Below are positions 1 to 12,881 of a stretch of 64,000 bases of DNA, piece after piece. The translations under genes were made by a program, and so were the position numbers. The DNA is taken from contig CM082598.2 in NCBI GenBank assembly GCA_040954595.2, forward strand, positions 3,968,001-4,032,000, written 5' to 3'. This DNA comes from Balanoglossus misakiensis (Eukaryota; Hemichordata). Within the stretch, counting starts at the first letter, position 1, and every line of letters begins with the position of its first letter. The notes beneath the pieces were generated by a model. It was given only the letters and a program-made list of their open reading frames with translations. It was not told the DNA's origin and ran no database searches.

Positions 1-381
1 GTTTGGCTTTTCCTTTTAAGTTGAAAACTACAGTGAAGGACCTTGAGAAAGTTTTTATGCAAATTCTCATGAGGAATTTCTCTGCAATTTATGACCAGTT
101 CTGTGCGAAAACCTCCCCACAATGTATCAATCAAAATGTAAATGTCCAAAATGCCGTAATTTCGGTGGAGGCATTACCTTATTGACAAGTTTTAATTCTT
201 TCATTGGGCCATTTTAATTGCACAATTAACATGCTGTAAAAATAGCTTTACGAGTGTAAAACATGTGCAGTTATGGCCGAAAAACAAGACAGTTCCACGC
301 CTTTCTCTTCAATAATTATTGACTGCCCAAAGCAGAGCTGTGTGTACAAAGTCTGAAGTTTGTGATAGTATCAAAGCATAG

Positions 382-474
382 TTAACCCTTTCACCACCAT
401 GGTTCAGTCCAAACCCATCGTTTTCTGTGGTAAAGTTGGACCTCTAAACAGGGAACTGGGGGTGAAAGGGTTAT
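382..474. mobile_element. TTAA-type MITE, family 1
   Basis: A 93-bp element starts TTAACCCTTTCACC and ends GGGGGTGAAAGGGTTA, so its ends are inverted repeats. The internal part contains ACCATGG...TGGTAAAGTTGGACC, which recurs in four other places in the window. No coding capacity. Confidence 0.8.
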
Positions 475-1211
475 TAAGTAAGCAGGGTTTACCAAATAAA
501 ATTTAACTAAACCACAGTAGAAGTTGAAGCCACTGTATCTGCAAGTGGAACGCTGCATTATTTTTTTTAGGTTGTTTAGATGTAGTTATACCCCTAGGGT
601 GTAACTTGTCAACTGAGTTTATTGTCTCGATGGCACTGAACTGGAAAATCAACTCTCCGGTACAACACTGGTTTCTCCCGGTAATAATGTCATGATCGGC
701 CCTTTTACACAAAACAGACTGTGTCAAGATGCTTTCCTTACTGTGATAAGCGTAAACTAACAGTTATCCTCGAAATCACGTTTCAACAGATCGTGGTAAG
801 GCTTTTAAAGCAATAATTGGCTACAATTGTAATTTTTTGGTTGTTTAATACATAAAAACAGTACAACTGTTTATAACTTTAAAGAATTTTCCAAGGGACG
901 AAATCAACGCAAGTTAGCATCCTTCAAAATATGCATATCAATACAAATAGATGCACAAGTTTTAAGACTTAGACTATATTTTCCTTTTGTTTTTTACATA
1001 TTTAAGCAATTTTTGTTCACACTATCATCATGCAAAGGTTTCTACTGTATTTTTCCACATTGGAAAAGAGGATTTAAACTGGAAATTGGGTCAAGAAGCC
1101 AAATAAATCAACTGTCAACATTAATCTTCACTTTTATCTCAGAAAGACGCTGGTATAACTTGCAAAAGAATTCCAGCAAGAAATTCCAACAAATGAGTTA
1201 TCAGTACATAC

Positions 1212-1321
1212 CAAGTGAACGAAACCTTCCTTGAGAAATGCCCCAGCAGCTGAAAGTATTCCCGGGAGCTCAATCCGGATGGCAAAATCAGACGTTTTTT
1301 CCCGGAGTCCAAAAAATCCCA
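1212..1321 (-). CDS. Possible minus-strand exon, unknown product (low confidence)
   Basis: This 110-nt stretch is bounded by a pyrimidine-rich acceptor TTTTTCCAACCAG (AG at 1323-1322) and a strong donor GTATGT (1211-1210). Entering in phase 1 it reads GFFGLREKTSDFAIRIELPG then ILSAAGAFLKEGFVHL and leaves in phase 0. The region is locally GC-richer than its surroundings and the peptide has a plausible amphipathic pattern. It does not resemble any navigator segment I know, and its entry phase does not follow the phase-0 end of the candidate at 7373-7478, so another exon would be needed between them. It may be chance. Confidence 0.18.
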
Positions 1322-4300
1322 CTGGTTGGAAAAATCTCCTTTTGCATCAATAGCAAATGCTGGGTATAATATAAGCCTTCCTAGGATGGTACTGTTTTTG
1401 CCCGCTCTCTCGCTCGCGACCAGAACCACTCATGTTAATTAAACAGGGCACCCTAAGTAGGTGGAAATTAACAGCCGGGAACCACGTGATAGTCGCGGTT
1501 GACATCCCAACGCATCTGTACTCAAAACCCTTGCATTCGGTACATCGAGAATTTAATACCTCCCAGCCTAGTTTCAATGCTGACTAGTAATCACTTTGGA
1601 ATTTTCAACCACATTGCATTCGCATCTTTACTGTATTTATACCACAATTTAATGAAAGACATCCCTGAAAGTCGCCAGGGTTTGGAAAAGTGTGGTCTCT
1701 CATTTCTAACTGAATATAAAAAGACAGATTCACAACAAACCAACATGGTTTAGGCTCCACTAGTATGTCAGATTATTGAGTTTATAACTCCCACTCTATG
1801 ACGTACAACTCTTTAAAATATTGACAGGCTCAACTTTTGAAGATGACTACATTAATTTCATTTCAATTATCGTTAGCACACTACCTTAATGGTAATTTTG
1901 ACATCTTTATGTCAGAATAAATGGATACTTTCTATCTTGAAGGTTAGAACATCATTTACATCATCTCAATTTATCTCCAACAAAAAGCCAATCTAATGCG
2001 TAAGAAGCAAGACCAAACCGCAGGCACAATGTCCAAAAATATGCCAATCCATCGCCGCGGCAACGTGAAATCAAACGAAATGGATACATTAATGAAGACA
2101 TGATTAACACATACCGATTCAGAGTTCATGTTACGCCTGGTGGGACTCTTCACTCATGAAACGAACGCCATTTCACAATCTCAATAAATTAATCCTAATT
2201 TCAAATCAATCAAGCTGGTATCCATTTATGCCATACCAGTCATGCCTACTATTAGCAAATCTATTTTCGGTATTTTTCCGACTCATCATTGAAGGATATT
2301 ATTTGAGTGACAAGTCAACATCTCTTTCACAGTTCCACTCGTCGAGCACATGCAATATCAACGTCACCGGAAAAATATGCCTCGCTCTTGATATTTTCAA
2401 TATTAATACTCATCTTTTCAGTCTCCAATGTCAGATTATCTATCTAGCTTATCGGTATTAACATGTGCATCTGAATAACACACCGCAAAATTGACACTAG
2501 CGTACAATTCAGATAAGCGCCTGCCCCCATTGTTATATTGTACATACAGCTGAATTTTTTGATGATTTGATTTGAAATCACGATAGAGCTTTCAGTGTTC
2601 ATTTCTAGAGTTGACGGAATTCTCCTCTCGAATCAAAGATAGCATTACTTTGGATGATTTTACAATAAAGGTCACTTTTGTCATTTACAAATGAAATACT
2701 CAACATCTGAATTTTTATGAATTTTATATTTAGTAAATGTAGTTCAGTGATCTCTTACCTTACTCACGGCTGAATTTCAAAGTTGTTTGAACATTCCGGA
2801 CAACAATTTCTAGTCTAAGATACCAAGACCTTTGTGTGACCCAACAATCTCTGATCTCCTTGAGACCACAATAAAGTGTCTTCCCCATTTCTTAAATTTC
2901 TCTTTCTATTAACTGCCATGCTCAAGAAATGTTACAAGGTCAAGATGTCCTTGACATGTTTTAAGAACCGCCTTGTTTTGGAAGCACAAGTTGTTGATAA
3001 AGTCTGTGACGTATCATTGCCATGGCAACACGTTTGGCCATCTGCTAACTAAGATAATGATAAGGATTACCTGAAATAATGTCATTAAATGTCCAAAACA
3101 CAAAAATACTTATTGTCTAACTGTGCTTTTTCATGTTAGCATGAGACGTCATCAGTGTTAATGAATAGATGATGATGATGAATTTGACTTTAATGGTTCC
3201 AGTCAACACACAAGTTTTTTCATAACCTTGAATTTTCAGTTGTGACTAAAAGCTTCGTCAGCAGTTTGACCTAAACTTGACCTTGTGATTTGGGGGGCAG
3301 GTGACCTCAAGATCTAATTGAGGACTTCCTGTACCAACCATGATAATTACCCGGTATTAAAGTGATGGACAATTTTATATTCATGCGTATTTCTCTTGTG
3401 ATACCTCTGTTTACATGTAGCTATGTTTCATATTTAGTACGTGTACGTTTTTAAAGTCTGTACTACCACCAGGACATCACTGTGCAAAGTGCAAATATTA
3501 TATAGGCTTCTAGAATCTGGAAATCATCTCCTAAATGAACCCATCATGGTAGAAATGGGTTGCAAGCATTGACGCCAAACTTGAACAAAGTTTCCCAAAC
3601 AAGACAACTTTGGGGTCTCCGATCGTGACAGGAGGTGAGACCCAGGGACCACCAGTGTAGACTGGTTGCCTGGAGCTCGTCCGTCAAGTCTAAAGTACAC
3701 TTAGAAAAATCCACAATTAACCAGAATACAAGAGAAACTCACAAAGGAGTGTGCACTTTACTGTTTGAATAACAAGACGCGATAATTGACATAAAACCGA
3801 TGTTCCTACCTTGAAGTTCAAAACTGTCTTTTCAATGTAAAGAAACTGTTATCTTTTGAGAACCGAATAATGCACTAATTACAAGGCATTAATCAAAGAA
3901 CAGAAGAATCAAAGTCTGGCCCATCAAAATGACACTCCCACAAAACACGGTTTTTATATTATTTTTTTCAAAGTTCCCCCACACTTTCGCATATCAAACA
4001 CTGCTCGTGAGAATTCCATCTATTTTAAAGTTTATTTACTTAGCTTCTTTCCAAGTTCAAGCGTAACATATACAGTAGAGCTATTTTCTTTCAACACTTG
4101 TTTCCAAAACCTTCCACAAGTTTATTTTAAGCTTCATTCTTTGTGAAGATCAAAGGTTTAGAAGTTCAGAGAGAGATTTCAAGACTGTCTTTATCTATCA
4201 TTGCTGTTCACTATCCTTCGCACACTTCAGACTAAACTATCAACTCTATATCGATGTATTTTGCCTCAAGAAAAAGGGAAAAAGCTGCCATTTTTTAGTG

Positions 4301-7300
4301 TACTAAACAATTCACACCAATCTGCATGCCTCAAATAAGCAGTATAGTGTTTAACAAGCTTAATAGTAAAGCTAATATACTTTTACTGTTTGGAGGAAAA
4401 AATATAACTGTCGTCAAAAGTGGCATAATTTTGCTATAAACGCATTCTTGTGACATTTCCCCAGCCATCATCACAGAACTGCATATATTATTGGGCAGTT
4501 CGGGATATATAATGAAAACCACATTGGCATTTCCAACACTATCCTCCAGCAAAGTTTTCCCTGCTTGGCTCTTAGCAATGGCAGTGTATTTGTTTGGATG
4601 GAGCCCTGTTTTGGTCAAATTTACATGCCTCATTAAACAAATTACTTTTAATTAATTAATTTGTGACCCCCAAGAGGAACCAACTTGACTTCAACACACC
4701 TAGGGGTGTAAGTAGTCTTGTATAACTGACTAAGAACTATAGTACCAGTATGTAAGTCCCCAAGGAAAATGGTTTTCTAAAAGAATGTACCAGGCCCCTA
4801 CAGCATTCAAGATTTGATCTGCTGTCAGTTGGGGAGAACTTTGTACCAAAAGCAATGAAAACATCTAGAATGTACATGTATGTAGTCAAATATAATGTAT
4901 CACACTTCAAAACTTTCATGAACAGAACCACATGAATACTGCCCTCTCCGTCCATACTTAGCAAATCTAACAACAATGCAGTGATACTCAATGGATTATT
5001 CTACAGAAAGATAAAAGCACTCGTGAAACAGAAACAATGCACATTTTTTAATTCCTGGGAAAATTTTCCTCCAATACCAAGCTAACAGTGAGATAGTCTA
5101 CTGCAGTTTTAACACCCAACACTCTTTGTTAAAATAATAGTTTTCACAAGCTGGTTTCATAGAGTCACAGGGGTGTATATCTCATTCAAACAGGTGACAA
5201 GACCTTTGTTTTGTTGCCCACCTTTGTAACTCTGACAAGAGATTTATTAATCTTCCCTCGAGCTGTCTGACACGACTAGTTCACAAATGGTGAGAGAAAA
5301 AACCAATTCAAATTACTGGTGAGCACCAAATCTAATCTCATCTCAGATAATGTTTATTACGTTGTGCACAAATTTTATGACTTTTCACAACCAGAATATC
5401 GAAAGAAAAGTTTGGAGACAAAGTTGGGTCGTACTGAGTAAGACCGCTGGACCATGGCGATTAATGGTGGTCATTATTGGCCGGAGAGGTTTAGGGTCAG
5501 TGTGCATCCGACGTGTGCATTACACCTGCCTTGCAAATGATCCATGGAGAGATGAACAATCCTTGCCTGTGGCTGTATGTATTGTGTACAGAAGTCATGC
5601 ACTGGTTAGAGCCCCGGCTCTAGATTTACACAACAATACACTGTGATTGCTATGTACAAGTTGCAAAAACCTCCTGATATATGATGTCTGTACATTATTG
5701 AACCTTTTCACCTCTACTTCACTCTTCTGAGATCCAACTTTACCATTTGAAAGGTTGCAGTTGTTAATACACAGAAGGAAACTTTTAGTAAACTTTATCA
5801 AAAAGTTACAGCTAATGTCCCTTTAATGAACTTGTTCATCTGATATTCGGTGTTCAAGCCTTTCTCAACTTAATTCACAATTCAACAAATTTTACTTCTC
5901 ACGCTGAATAGTGGAAAGTTTTGAACAAGTTTTATTACTTGCAATGAAATTTATTTGTACGGTCAGAAGACAGAAATTACAGGGACCTGGAGCCAAAAAT
6001 AAATTGTTATAGCAAACTGTCTAGGTACCCGACCAGCTAGCAGGGTCAACATCTGTGCGTGATTTTGATGAATTGAGATGTGTTTGACAGCCATTTATTT
6101 GACCCAAACCCACATTCTTCTGCATGTACGATCGGCTATTAACTTCAAACAATTTTCACCTTATGCTTTGAGCTTGATGATTTATGTATCCTGGAGGGGT
6201 AACAGGGCCCCTTATCTTACTCAATATGAAACGCAGGAAAATCTACGGCACATGTGATGAAAAGAAAAATTTTAAACACGATAATTTGGGCACTTAGCAA
6301 AATCAGTCTCAGAAAGTAAACAGCACTTTTTCAAATTTAGAATTAAGACTTTTACTCTCTGCGGGCTTCAGGGCTATTCAAAATACTGTACGTTCTTTAT
6401 TTCACATTGCTTTTTCTTTCATTACTACCAATCATAGTCTTTTTATTACTGGATACATATTACCAGTAGCAAACTTAACTAAACAGTAAAACTTCTACTT
6501 CTAATCTGCACTCATTATCACATTGTAAAATTTAATTAACTTTAAAAACAAAGTTTACAAGGAAAAACTATTAGAATGTAAGCAATTTGTATTCCTTCTT
6601 TGCCACTATCCAGTATGGAAAGTCATATCAGTTTATCTAAAAGGTTAAGAAAGAAGGATTTGAACATTAAGTGTTCCAGTTTAAAGCCACAAAAATTATA
6701 TGCAGCTGAGAAAATAGGTAAAGCATTGCATGTTTTATGTACTCGTCTACTTCAAAACTGATAGTGGGTAAATACGTAACTGAAGGAGTGAAGTCTGGCT
6801 ACAATCAAAACCCATCACAGCTGGTTCACCAAGTTTGTACATGAACATGACTGCATGCACTTGAGTTGCCGTCAAGTTTGCCCTGGACTCTTAAAACACA
6901 CAGATGATTTGTAATACGAACTGCCAAGTTCGGACCTAGACTGAATTCCAACATATACTGGCGGTCTGATTTCCAAAAACCTTACCTTTTAGCACTAAAC
7001 TTCTCGATTCCCGTGGAAACGCGGTTCAGAAAACGCATCATAATTCCAGACTCTGATTCCAGACTTTGACAACTCTATGACACTACAGAGTTCGCGAAGA
7101 ATTCCCGCACCAATGGGAGCTGACAGTTTGGTACCTCTCCAAAAAATGCCAACTATGCGATCCTAATTTCCTCTGTAAACCAACTCGGGAATTTGTCACT
7201 ACTGGTTTGAGAAGTGAAACAAATAAACTGCATGCTTGTTTACAAAGACCGCTGCAAATCCCAACAAAGCATAAACCGTCCCTCGCGCGACTCAAAACTT

Positions 7301-7372
7301 TTCTGACAGACTGACACATGACAAAACGATCAGCGGACAAGTCTGCTGCCCTCTATCTGTAAAACTCATCAC

Positions 7373-7478
7373 CATCTTTCCCGACGACATATCCACGCCA
7401 ACTTCAACTGGATTCACTTTCCTGAAGGCATGACTCTCCCGATGAAAGTATCCCATGTCCTGACCTCGGCCATCTAAG
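7373..7478 (-). CDS. Possible next NAV exon (low confidence)
   Basis: This is a 106-nt minus-strand stretch after an acceptor ending GGAATACAG (AG at 7480-7479). Joined to exon F it completes AG + C to a Ser codon and then reads LDGRGQDMGYFHRES and onward to VDMSSGKM, ending in phase 0 before a possible donor GTGATG. The frame stays open well beyond both ends and the composition looks coding (acidic, basic and aromatic mix, few repeats). Phase agreement with exon F is the main support. The donor is weak, the pyrimidine tract is only fair, and I do not recognise the segment from other navigators, where I would expect an Asp/Ser-rich DDSSSxSSG block. It could be a lineage-specific or alternative exon, or chance. 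Confidence 0.3.
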
Positions 7479-8315
7479 CTGTATTCCGTGTAACACAGAA
7501 AATAAGTCCAATTACAGACAACTACCGCAAACCGTCACTTGACAGAGCTTTAATCATAACAGTATGTCTGAACAGCAGATACTGTGATTATGTTGGTAAC
7601 TTTGGAATAACCAATTTTCAAGTTTGTTCAATGGTAAAAGAAGTTATTAGCGTCAAAATTTTTACAAGCCACAGAATTGCTTAACCTAAAGCCTACAATG
7701 AAAACTGGTATTCCACTTTGGTTAATTTAAAAAGAGTTAGAAGAAAGTGGTGATTGCCAGGGCGAAAATTTCTTTGAGAAGAAATTCACTCCCACCCTCC
7801 TCACTCACTGTTTCTCTCTAGTCAACATCTCCTTATGAAATGTTGCCAGTAACATTTGGGACTTGTACACCACTAATCATGTAACTCAATACAGTTCACT
7901 CGCGTTGTTTACACTCAATAAAAATGTCACAGAATGCAAATTTTAATGACCTTGTCCTCTAATCATGGATATGAACTTGGGCCTGGAATTTGTTGTAACC
8001 TGAACAGGCCAAGTACGTCCATAAAAACAAAAGACTTCCCATTATTGGCCAGGGAGGGAGTCCTGTTGATAAGTAGTACATGTAATTTACTTTCAAAGAT
8101 AAATCGTGAAACAGTGCTTTCTGCGTATCAAACACTTTTCTGGTTCATTTTCTCAGCTAGCGGAATACAAAATCCAGTTTCATCTCATTGTTATTTGAGA
8201 AATGCTACTTGCACACGTTTCATCATATTAAGTAAGTTGTCACGTCCCAACATTCACATAAAAAAACAGCTGGGAATGCAACGTAAATGTTTCAACATTT
8301 AAAGAAACGATTTGA

Positions 8316-8343
8316 GGGGTCACAGGTCATGACCTCTGACCCC
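8316..8343. promoter_or_regulatory. Back-to-back DR1 palindrome of nuclear-receptor half-sites
   Basis: A 28-bp near-perfect inverted repeat holds four half-sites: GGGTCA (8317-8322), AGGTCA (8324-8329), TGACCT (8330-8335) and TGACCC (8337-8342). Each strand therefore carries a DR1 (two direct half-sites one base apart), and the two inner sites form an IR0. DR1 is the known preference of RXR, HNF4 and COUP-TF type receptors. One base breaks the symmetry. Function is inferred from motif only. Confidence 0.4.
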
Positions 8344-8821
8344 ACTACTGCAAGTCACGCTATCAATCTCGCTGCAATGACAAGACAGCTGCATATACAA
8401 GTTTTCCAAAATTGTAACGATTTCCAACTACTGAAAATGATATCAAATGTTTTCCGTAAGAAACAACTGCTTGTTTTCTGCACTGATATCAATTCTACAC
8501 ATCAACTTTGGTTCAATAGTTAAGATTTCATTCATTCATATCATCAGACATCATACCAAAACAAATGCATTGAAAAATAATGCATCTTCTATGAAAAGTT
8601 AAAGGTTTCAAATTTTGCAAAGAGGCTTGGAAACAAACTATAAATTCAATCTATTCTACTTTAATGGCCATACAGTTTCCAGACATTCAGAAGTACCAGT
8701 AATGTTTGTATACTATCATGTTTTACGTTGACATTTTCCAGTTTTCCACTATTTGAACACACATTTTTGATAGACACAGTTCTGTACAGGACAGATAAAA
8801 ATTCAGAAGACTATGAGGTCA

Positions 8822-9070
8822 TCACTGTTGACCCCAGCGATCCTTGTCCTGGATGACCTTAGATAACGCCATGTGACCACAGTCTTTGAGACAATTAAGA
8901 CTTCTGAAGTCAATGATTGATTGTTGACCACTTTTTAAGACCTTCAGTGACTCGCCAAGCACTCTCAGTAATTGGTTCAAAGTTTTCATGTCCTGGGTGA
9001 AACAGCTGTTACTTTTTAGAACAGTTTTATCAATTTCAGAACAATGAGGAACCGAGCTTCGGTCTAACAT
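8822..9070 (-). CDS. Possible short coding stretch, unknown product (low confidence)
   Basis: This 82-codon minus-strand reading frame begins MLDRSSVPHC and ends DKDRWGQQ before TGA. Its middle part, LNQLLRVLGESLKVLK, has a leucine spacing expected of an amphipathic or coiled-coil helix, which is unusual for random AT-rich sequence. I recognise no family. It cannot be read as the direct continuation of NAV exon F, because the phase required at the acceptor-like ATTAG just upstream meets a stop at once. It could be a terminal exon of something else, a decayed gene fragment, or chance. Confidence 0.2.
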   Translation of the reverse strand: MLDRSSVPHCSEIDKTVLKSNSCFTQDMKTLNQLLRVLGESLKVLKSGQQSIIDFRSLNCLKDCGHMALSKVIQDKDRWGQQ

Positions 9071-10546
9071 CTAATCCCGCACCAATAAAGAACTCTGTAC
9101 AACCAAGTGGCCCTGTACAATTTATCAACTATCAAATAAATCAGAGAGAGAAAGAATAATGAGCTTGCAAAGGCTCCCCCTTTTAAGAAAAACAGAAACA
9201 CATGTCAACATCTTCCCAAACCGGCCCAAGCTGACAGACAAGCCACCGAAGAGAAATAACAAAATAAATACCAATGGCTAACGTAAGAGGGCGCTTATGT
9301 ATCTTCCCATGATAAAGTACTCTGTCCGCTGTCTTTAAGTTTAACCTAACCTACTTGCCAACCAGCTGAAGAAAAACAACTATGAGAATAAAGTATTCTT
9401 TGCAGAATGCCGGGGGAAAGCGAAAACATTATTTACTTTAATTACTTTAAATTACGAAAGTTACTTTGTTATGAAAATGTTTGCCCATTATTGACCTACA
9501 ATAAATTAAATACAGGGCGTACGACTTTCTATTTTATTTTAGGAGTATGGTAGGGATGAAATAACATAGAAGAAAAATATTTCCTTTAGGAATACTGATG
9601 ATGAAAACATTTCTGAGAGCCAGATGTTGAGATGTTTTTCCAGCTGTGGGTTTCATTCCCGCGGATCTAGCAAGGAATTAATTCCCAATGAGCTGGAGAT
9701 ACCGGTTCCATTGGAAATCAAAAGCTGGGAATCTCAACTATTCTACTGGGTATCAAAGAATACCACACACATACAAGTTTAGTCAAAATGGGCCGGGAGA
9801 AGGACTATATATACATATACATGGTGGTCTTTTTCACAGAAAGTTTGTGTATGCAAAATGCATTTGAAGCATTATGAATATTTAAAAGCACCGCTTCTTG
9901 TTGTACAGTTTTGATCTCAGTGAAAAAATTACGTTTTATACACATTAAAGGCACGTAAGCTGTAACTTTTGGGATAATTTTCATAATTTTTGTTTCAAAC
10001 TGCACTACCATTAGTCCATGCAGATGAAGGCAGTGAACTATACACAAGCATAATAAACCCTAAATATGAGTGCATATGCAAGTTTTAACCAGATAAATAA
10101 TAAAGCTTTGCCGCAAGCGATTATGGCCGCCACCGTGGGAAAATGCAAGAAACAATGAAAATGTTGCATTTCCGGTTATGAAACTTCATAAACAAAACAT
10201 GATCTCATCCATTGACCTCATGGAAGTAAATGTACACCACTGAGACATCAGATTTTCATTTTTCACTGCAATATAGCACTTTTTTTTAAATTGCAGGAAT
10301 TTTTGTTTTTCTTTAATTTTTGGCCATTTTGTCATAAATAAGTGTTGAGCTTGATATATTATCATGAAATAGCATTTAATAGACATAATTAAAAGCATAT
10401 ATGAGATTATTTAAAGCTTTAATTTTTTATCCAGTTGCAGCTTACGTGCCTTTAAAAGAAGAAATACCTGTACATCTGATCTTCACAAGTTCTCAAAATC
10501 TTCCAGTCTTCATCATAGATATTACTTCAGTAGAATATACCCTTGG

Positions 10547-10556
10547 CAGACAGACA

Positions 10557-10591
<35 letters not shown>
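10547..10591. repeat. (CAGA)n/(CA)n microsatellite
   Basis: A short CAGA run passes into about 15 CA dinucleotides. It lies in the intron about 180 bp past the end of exon F. Confidence 0.95.
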
Positions 10592-10593
<2 letters not shown>

Positions 10594-10768
10594 ATGTATA
10601 CATATCATACATGCATACCCAAAACATGTATTTTGTATATACACCAAGGCTAGTCATTCAACATTTCAGAATCCATTTCCCAGAACTTTCCATCAGTAAA
10701 TATCTCACACAGACAAATGAAAACATAAATCCAACTTCAATGTACCCACAATTCTGATCTTGTCTTAC

Positions 10769-12881
10769 CTGTCACTGTCCGGCAGAGACAACGTCTTCGA
10801 CATGCATTCACGCACAGCGGCCATGCCGTCACGGAACCTGGACGCGTAGCGTTTGTTGTACAACAGTCCACCGCCCTCACTCATGTATCCACTGGTGACT
10901 TCTTCCAGCTGCGCATTCCGGCTGAGGATGTCGCCGTCGCTGACGTATCCACTGGCGATGTCTTCGTTGACCGGATCGGAGACCTCATCCATGATCTGCG
11001 ACGGGTCCGTGTTCATTTCCGTCAAGTGCGCCCGGTTGGAGATCGTTCTGCGCAGCGAGTTCGTGTTGTACAGTCGCGTCGACGACGTCGATGGAATATA
11101 GCGATTCAGTCCGGGTCTGGAGGTGTACGTCGACGACAGAGGGCTCCCTTCGCCGAAAGAGCGGAGACTCGATGTTTGCATAGTGTTGCTCAGCGTTGAG
11201 GGAGGCGTGAAAGATCGGAGATACGACAACGGCGGTCTGAGACCCGAATTCAACAGACTGCTGTTGTCACCTGTACCCAGCGTTGTCTCTTTGGGCGGCA
11301 CAGAGTTCGGATGATGATGATGCATTTGTTGCGTGACGACATTGTCGTTATCGAACGTCGTTTCCACGGTGCTTCTGACGCTCGGACTTGGACTCACAGA
11401 ACGCAGATTCTGCAAGGTCACATCCAGATTTTGTCGTAGTTCCGAAATACTGCGAGCTGCTCTCTGTTGTTCGGGAGTTCCAAACGTGGTCACTGCTTTG
11501 TTGTCTTTGTCGTACGTCGTCATGACCTCCTCTTGCCCCGGACGATAAATCACGCTACTCTCCGACGAATAGCTGTTACCGGACGACATCGTGCCCGGCG
11601 TACTGGCTGAGGAATCGGTACTGAACGAATGATTGCTCAAGTTCAAATCGCTACTGTTCTTCACGTTATTGACGTGACTGAGATGTCCATTGGTCGGTCC
11701 ACTGCTCTGCGGGGGGTGCAGAGGAGCAGGGTGTTGGGGCTGCGTCATTTTGACGCTCGGGGGTTGAAGCGTGCGGCGGCCGGGATTCTCTTGATGCGTC
11801 GGTTTAGAATCCTGAGAATTTGCGGTTGAATTTGTTTTGGCTGGTTTTGGTGATACACTTCTCTGTCTGGCTGGTCCCGGGTAGGTGCCGTACAGACCAC
11901 CCCGAGTTGGGCCGTTTGATTTCTCTTTGCCGTTCTTATCGTACTCTCTTGAATTGACGTTTTTCGTGGCTGGTTTCCCGAAATCGTTCTTATTCCCTTG
12001 CACCATCTGTCCTTTAGTAGGCTGGGGGATTCCGCTGGAAATCTGTGGTTTACTTTTCGTTGCGGTGACACTTTTCCCGGCTTTTGGAATGGAGGAACCG
12101 GCCTTGGAGGTGGTACGCTTCCCCACGTTTGGACTCGGTTCTGTGGAGACGGCTCGCCTCGCTTCCTCCCGCTCTTTATTGCGATTTATTTCGTTGCTCT
12201 CAGCCTCCGTCTTGTGACGGTTGTCGTCGACCTTTTGAATCGCGCCCCTTCCCGGTCGAGCGGGACTTTTCGACGTGTCTGTCCGTCCGATTTCTTTCCG
12301 CTGACTCTTGGGGGAGCCCTTGCGCGCACTGTTCAACGCTTTACCCAGAGTTCTCTGCATAGCCTTGAGTCCTGTCCGAGGACTGCCCGAACTGTTTGAC
12401 GTCGCCGTGGACGTCGATGTCTCGGTCGTCGAGCTGAATGCCGATCTCGAGCTGCCTGTCGTCGACGTACTCCGCCCTGATGTACTACTCGAGACAGTGC
12501 CGATGCTAGTACTGCTCTCTGACGACCGCGCCCCTCCGCGGGGACGGTGATCGCGCATGGTAGTCCTTTGGTGCATCACCGGGCGTTCTTTGGAAACGGT
12601 TCGCGACACACTACTACTGCTGCTACTAGTCCTCTCTTTACTGCTGGCTCTCTCCTTTGCGTTGGACCCGCCGAACAGTCTCCCCAGCATTGAATTCTTC
12701 CCATTTCCGGGCCCTTTCTGGGAAGGATTGGTGGCTTGCCTGTCTGTCGCTGCTTTGCTCTTGCCGGCAGTGGTGGTCTTGGCAGTTTTGGCACTTGGAT
12801 GTGGAATGTTTGAGACTCCCCCGTTGGATAGTGGTTGATGCCCCGTGGTACCTGAGGAATGGTGGGAGGTTTGCATGATAC
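10769..12881 (-). CDS. NAV2: NAV exon F: 2.1-kb exon, Ser-rich microtubule-targeting region
   Basis: This 2113-nt exon encodes about 704 residues with no stop, entering in phase 1 (G + GT) and leaving in phase 2 (AG) before donor GTAAGA at 10768-10767. Three SxIP motifs, the docking sites for EB-family plus-end proteins, are visible: SNIP (12813-12802), SSIP (12096-12085) and SGIP (12036-12025), the last two in a Lys/Ser/Pro context. An early SMLGRLFGG...KERASSKERTS segment resembles the navigator KSML/lysine-rich block. Near the end are SGYVSDGD (from 10953) and SGYMSEGGG (from 10893), then YASRFRDGMAAVRE, characteristic of navigators. Ser and Thr dominate and no folded domain is apparent. 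The exon is strikingly GC- and CpG-rich against AT-rich introns. The acceptor is TTTGCCAG (12883-12882). Confidence 0.97.

Larger units (their letters stand above)
1..7372. other. Intron or flank left of the NAV exons
   Basis: AT-rich sequence expected to be intron between NAV exon F and its unseen downstream exons. It includes one TTAA-ended MITE (382-474), one weak exon candidate (1212-1321) and the somewhat CpG-richer stretch around 1240-1530 and 7000-7370. Short ORFs here are unremarkable in length. I see no RNA gene. Confidence 0.6.
7479..10768. other. Intron immediately downstream of exon F
   Basis: Non-coding sequence following the exon F donor. It contains a (CA)n tract at 10547-10591, a nuclear-receptor-type palindrome at 8316-8343, and the uncertain reading frame at 8822-9070. 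Nothing else in it matches a known gene. Confidence 0.6.

Noticed and set aside
11998-12838. Several plus-strand ORFs (80-133 codons) within 11885-12838
   Set aside because: They are antisense to NAV exon F. High GC and Ser/Thr/Pro/Arg codon bias of the real frame removes stops on the other strand; the peptides have no recognisable features.
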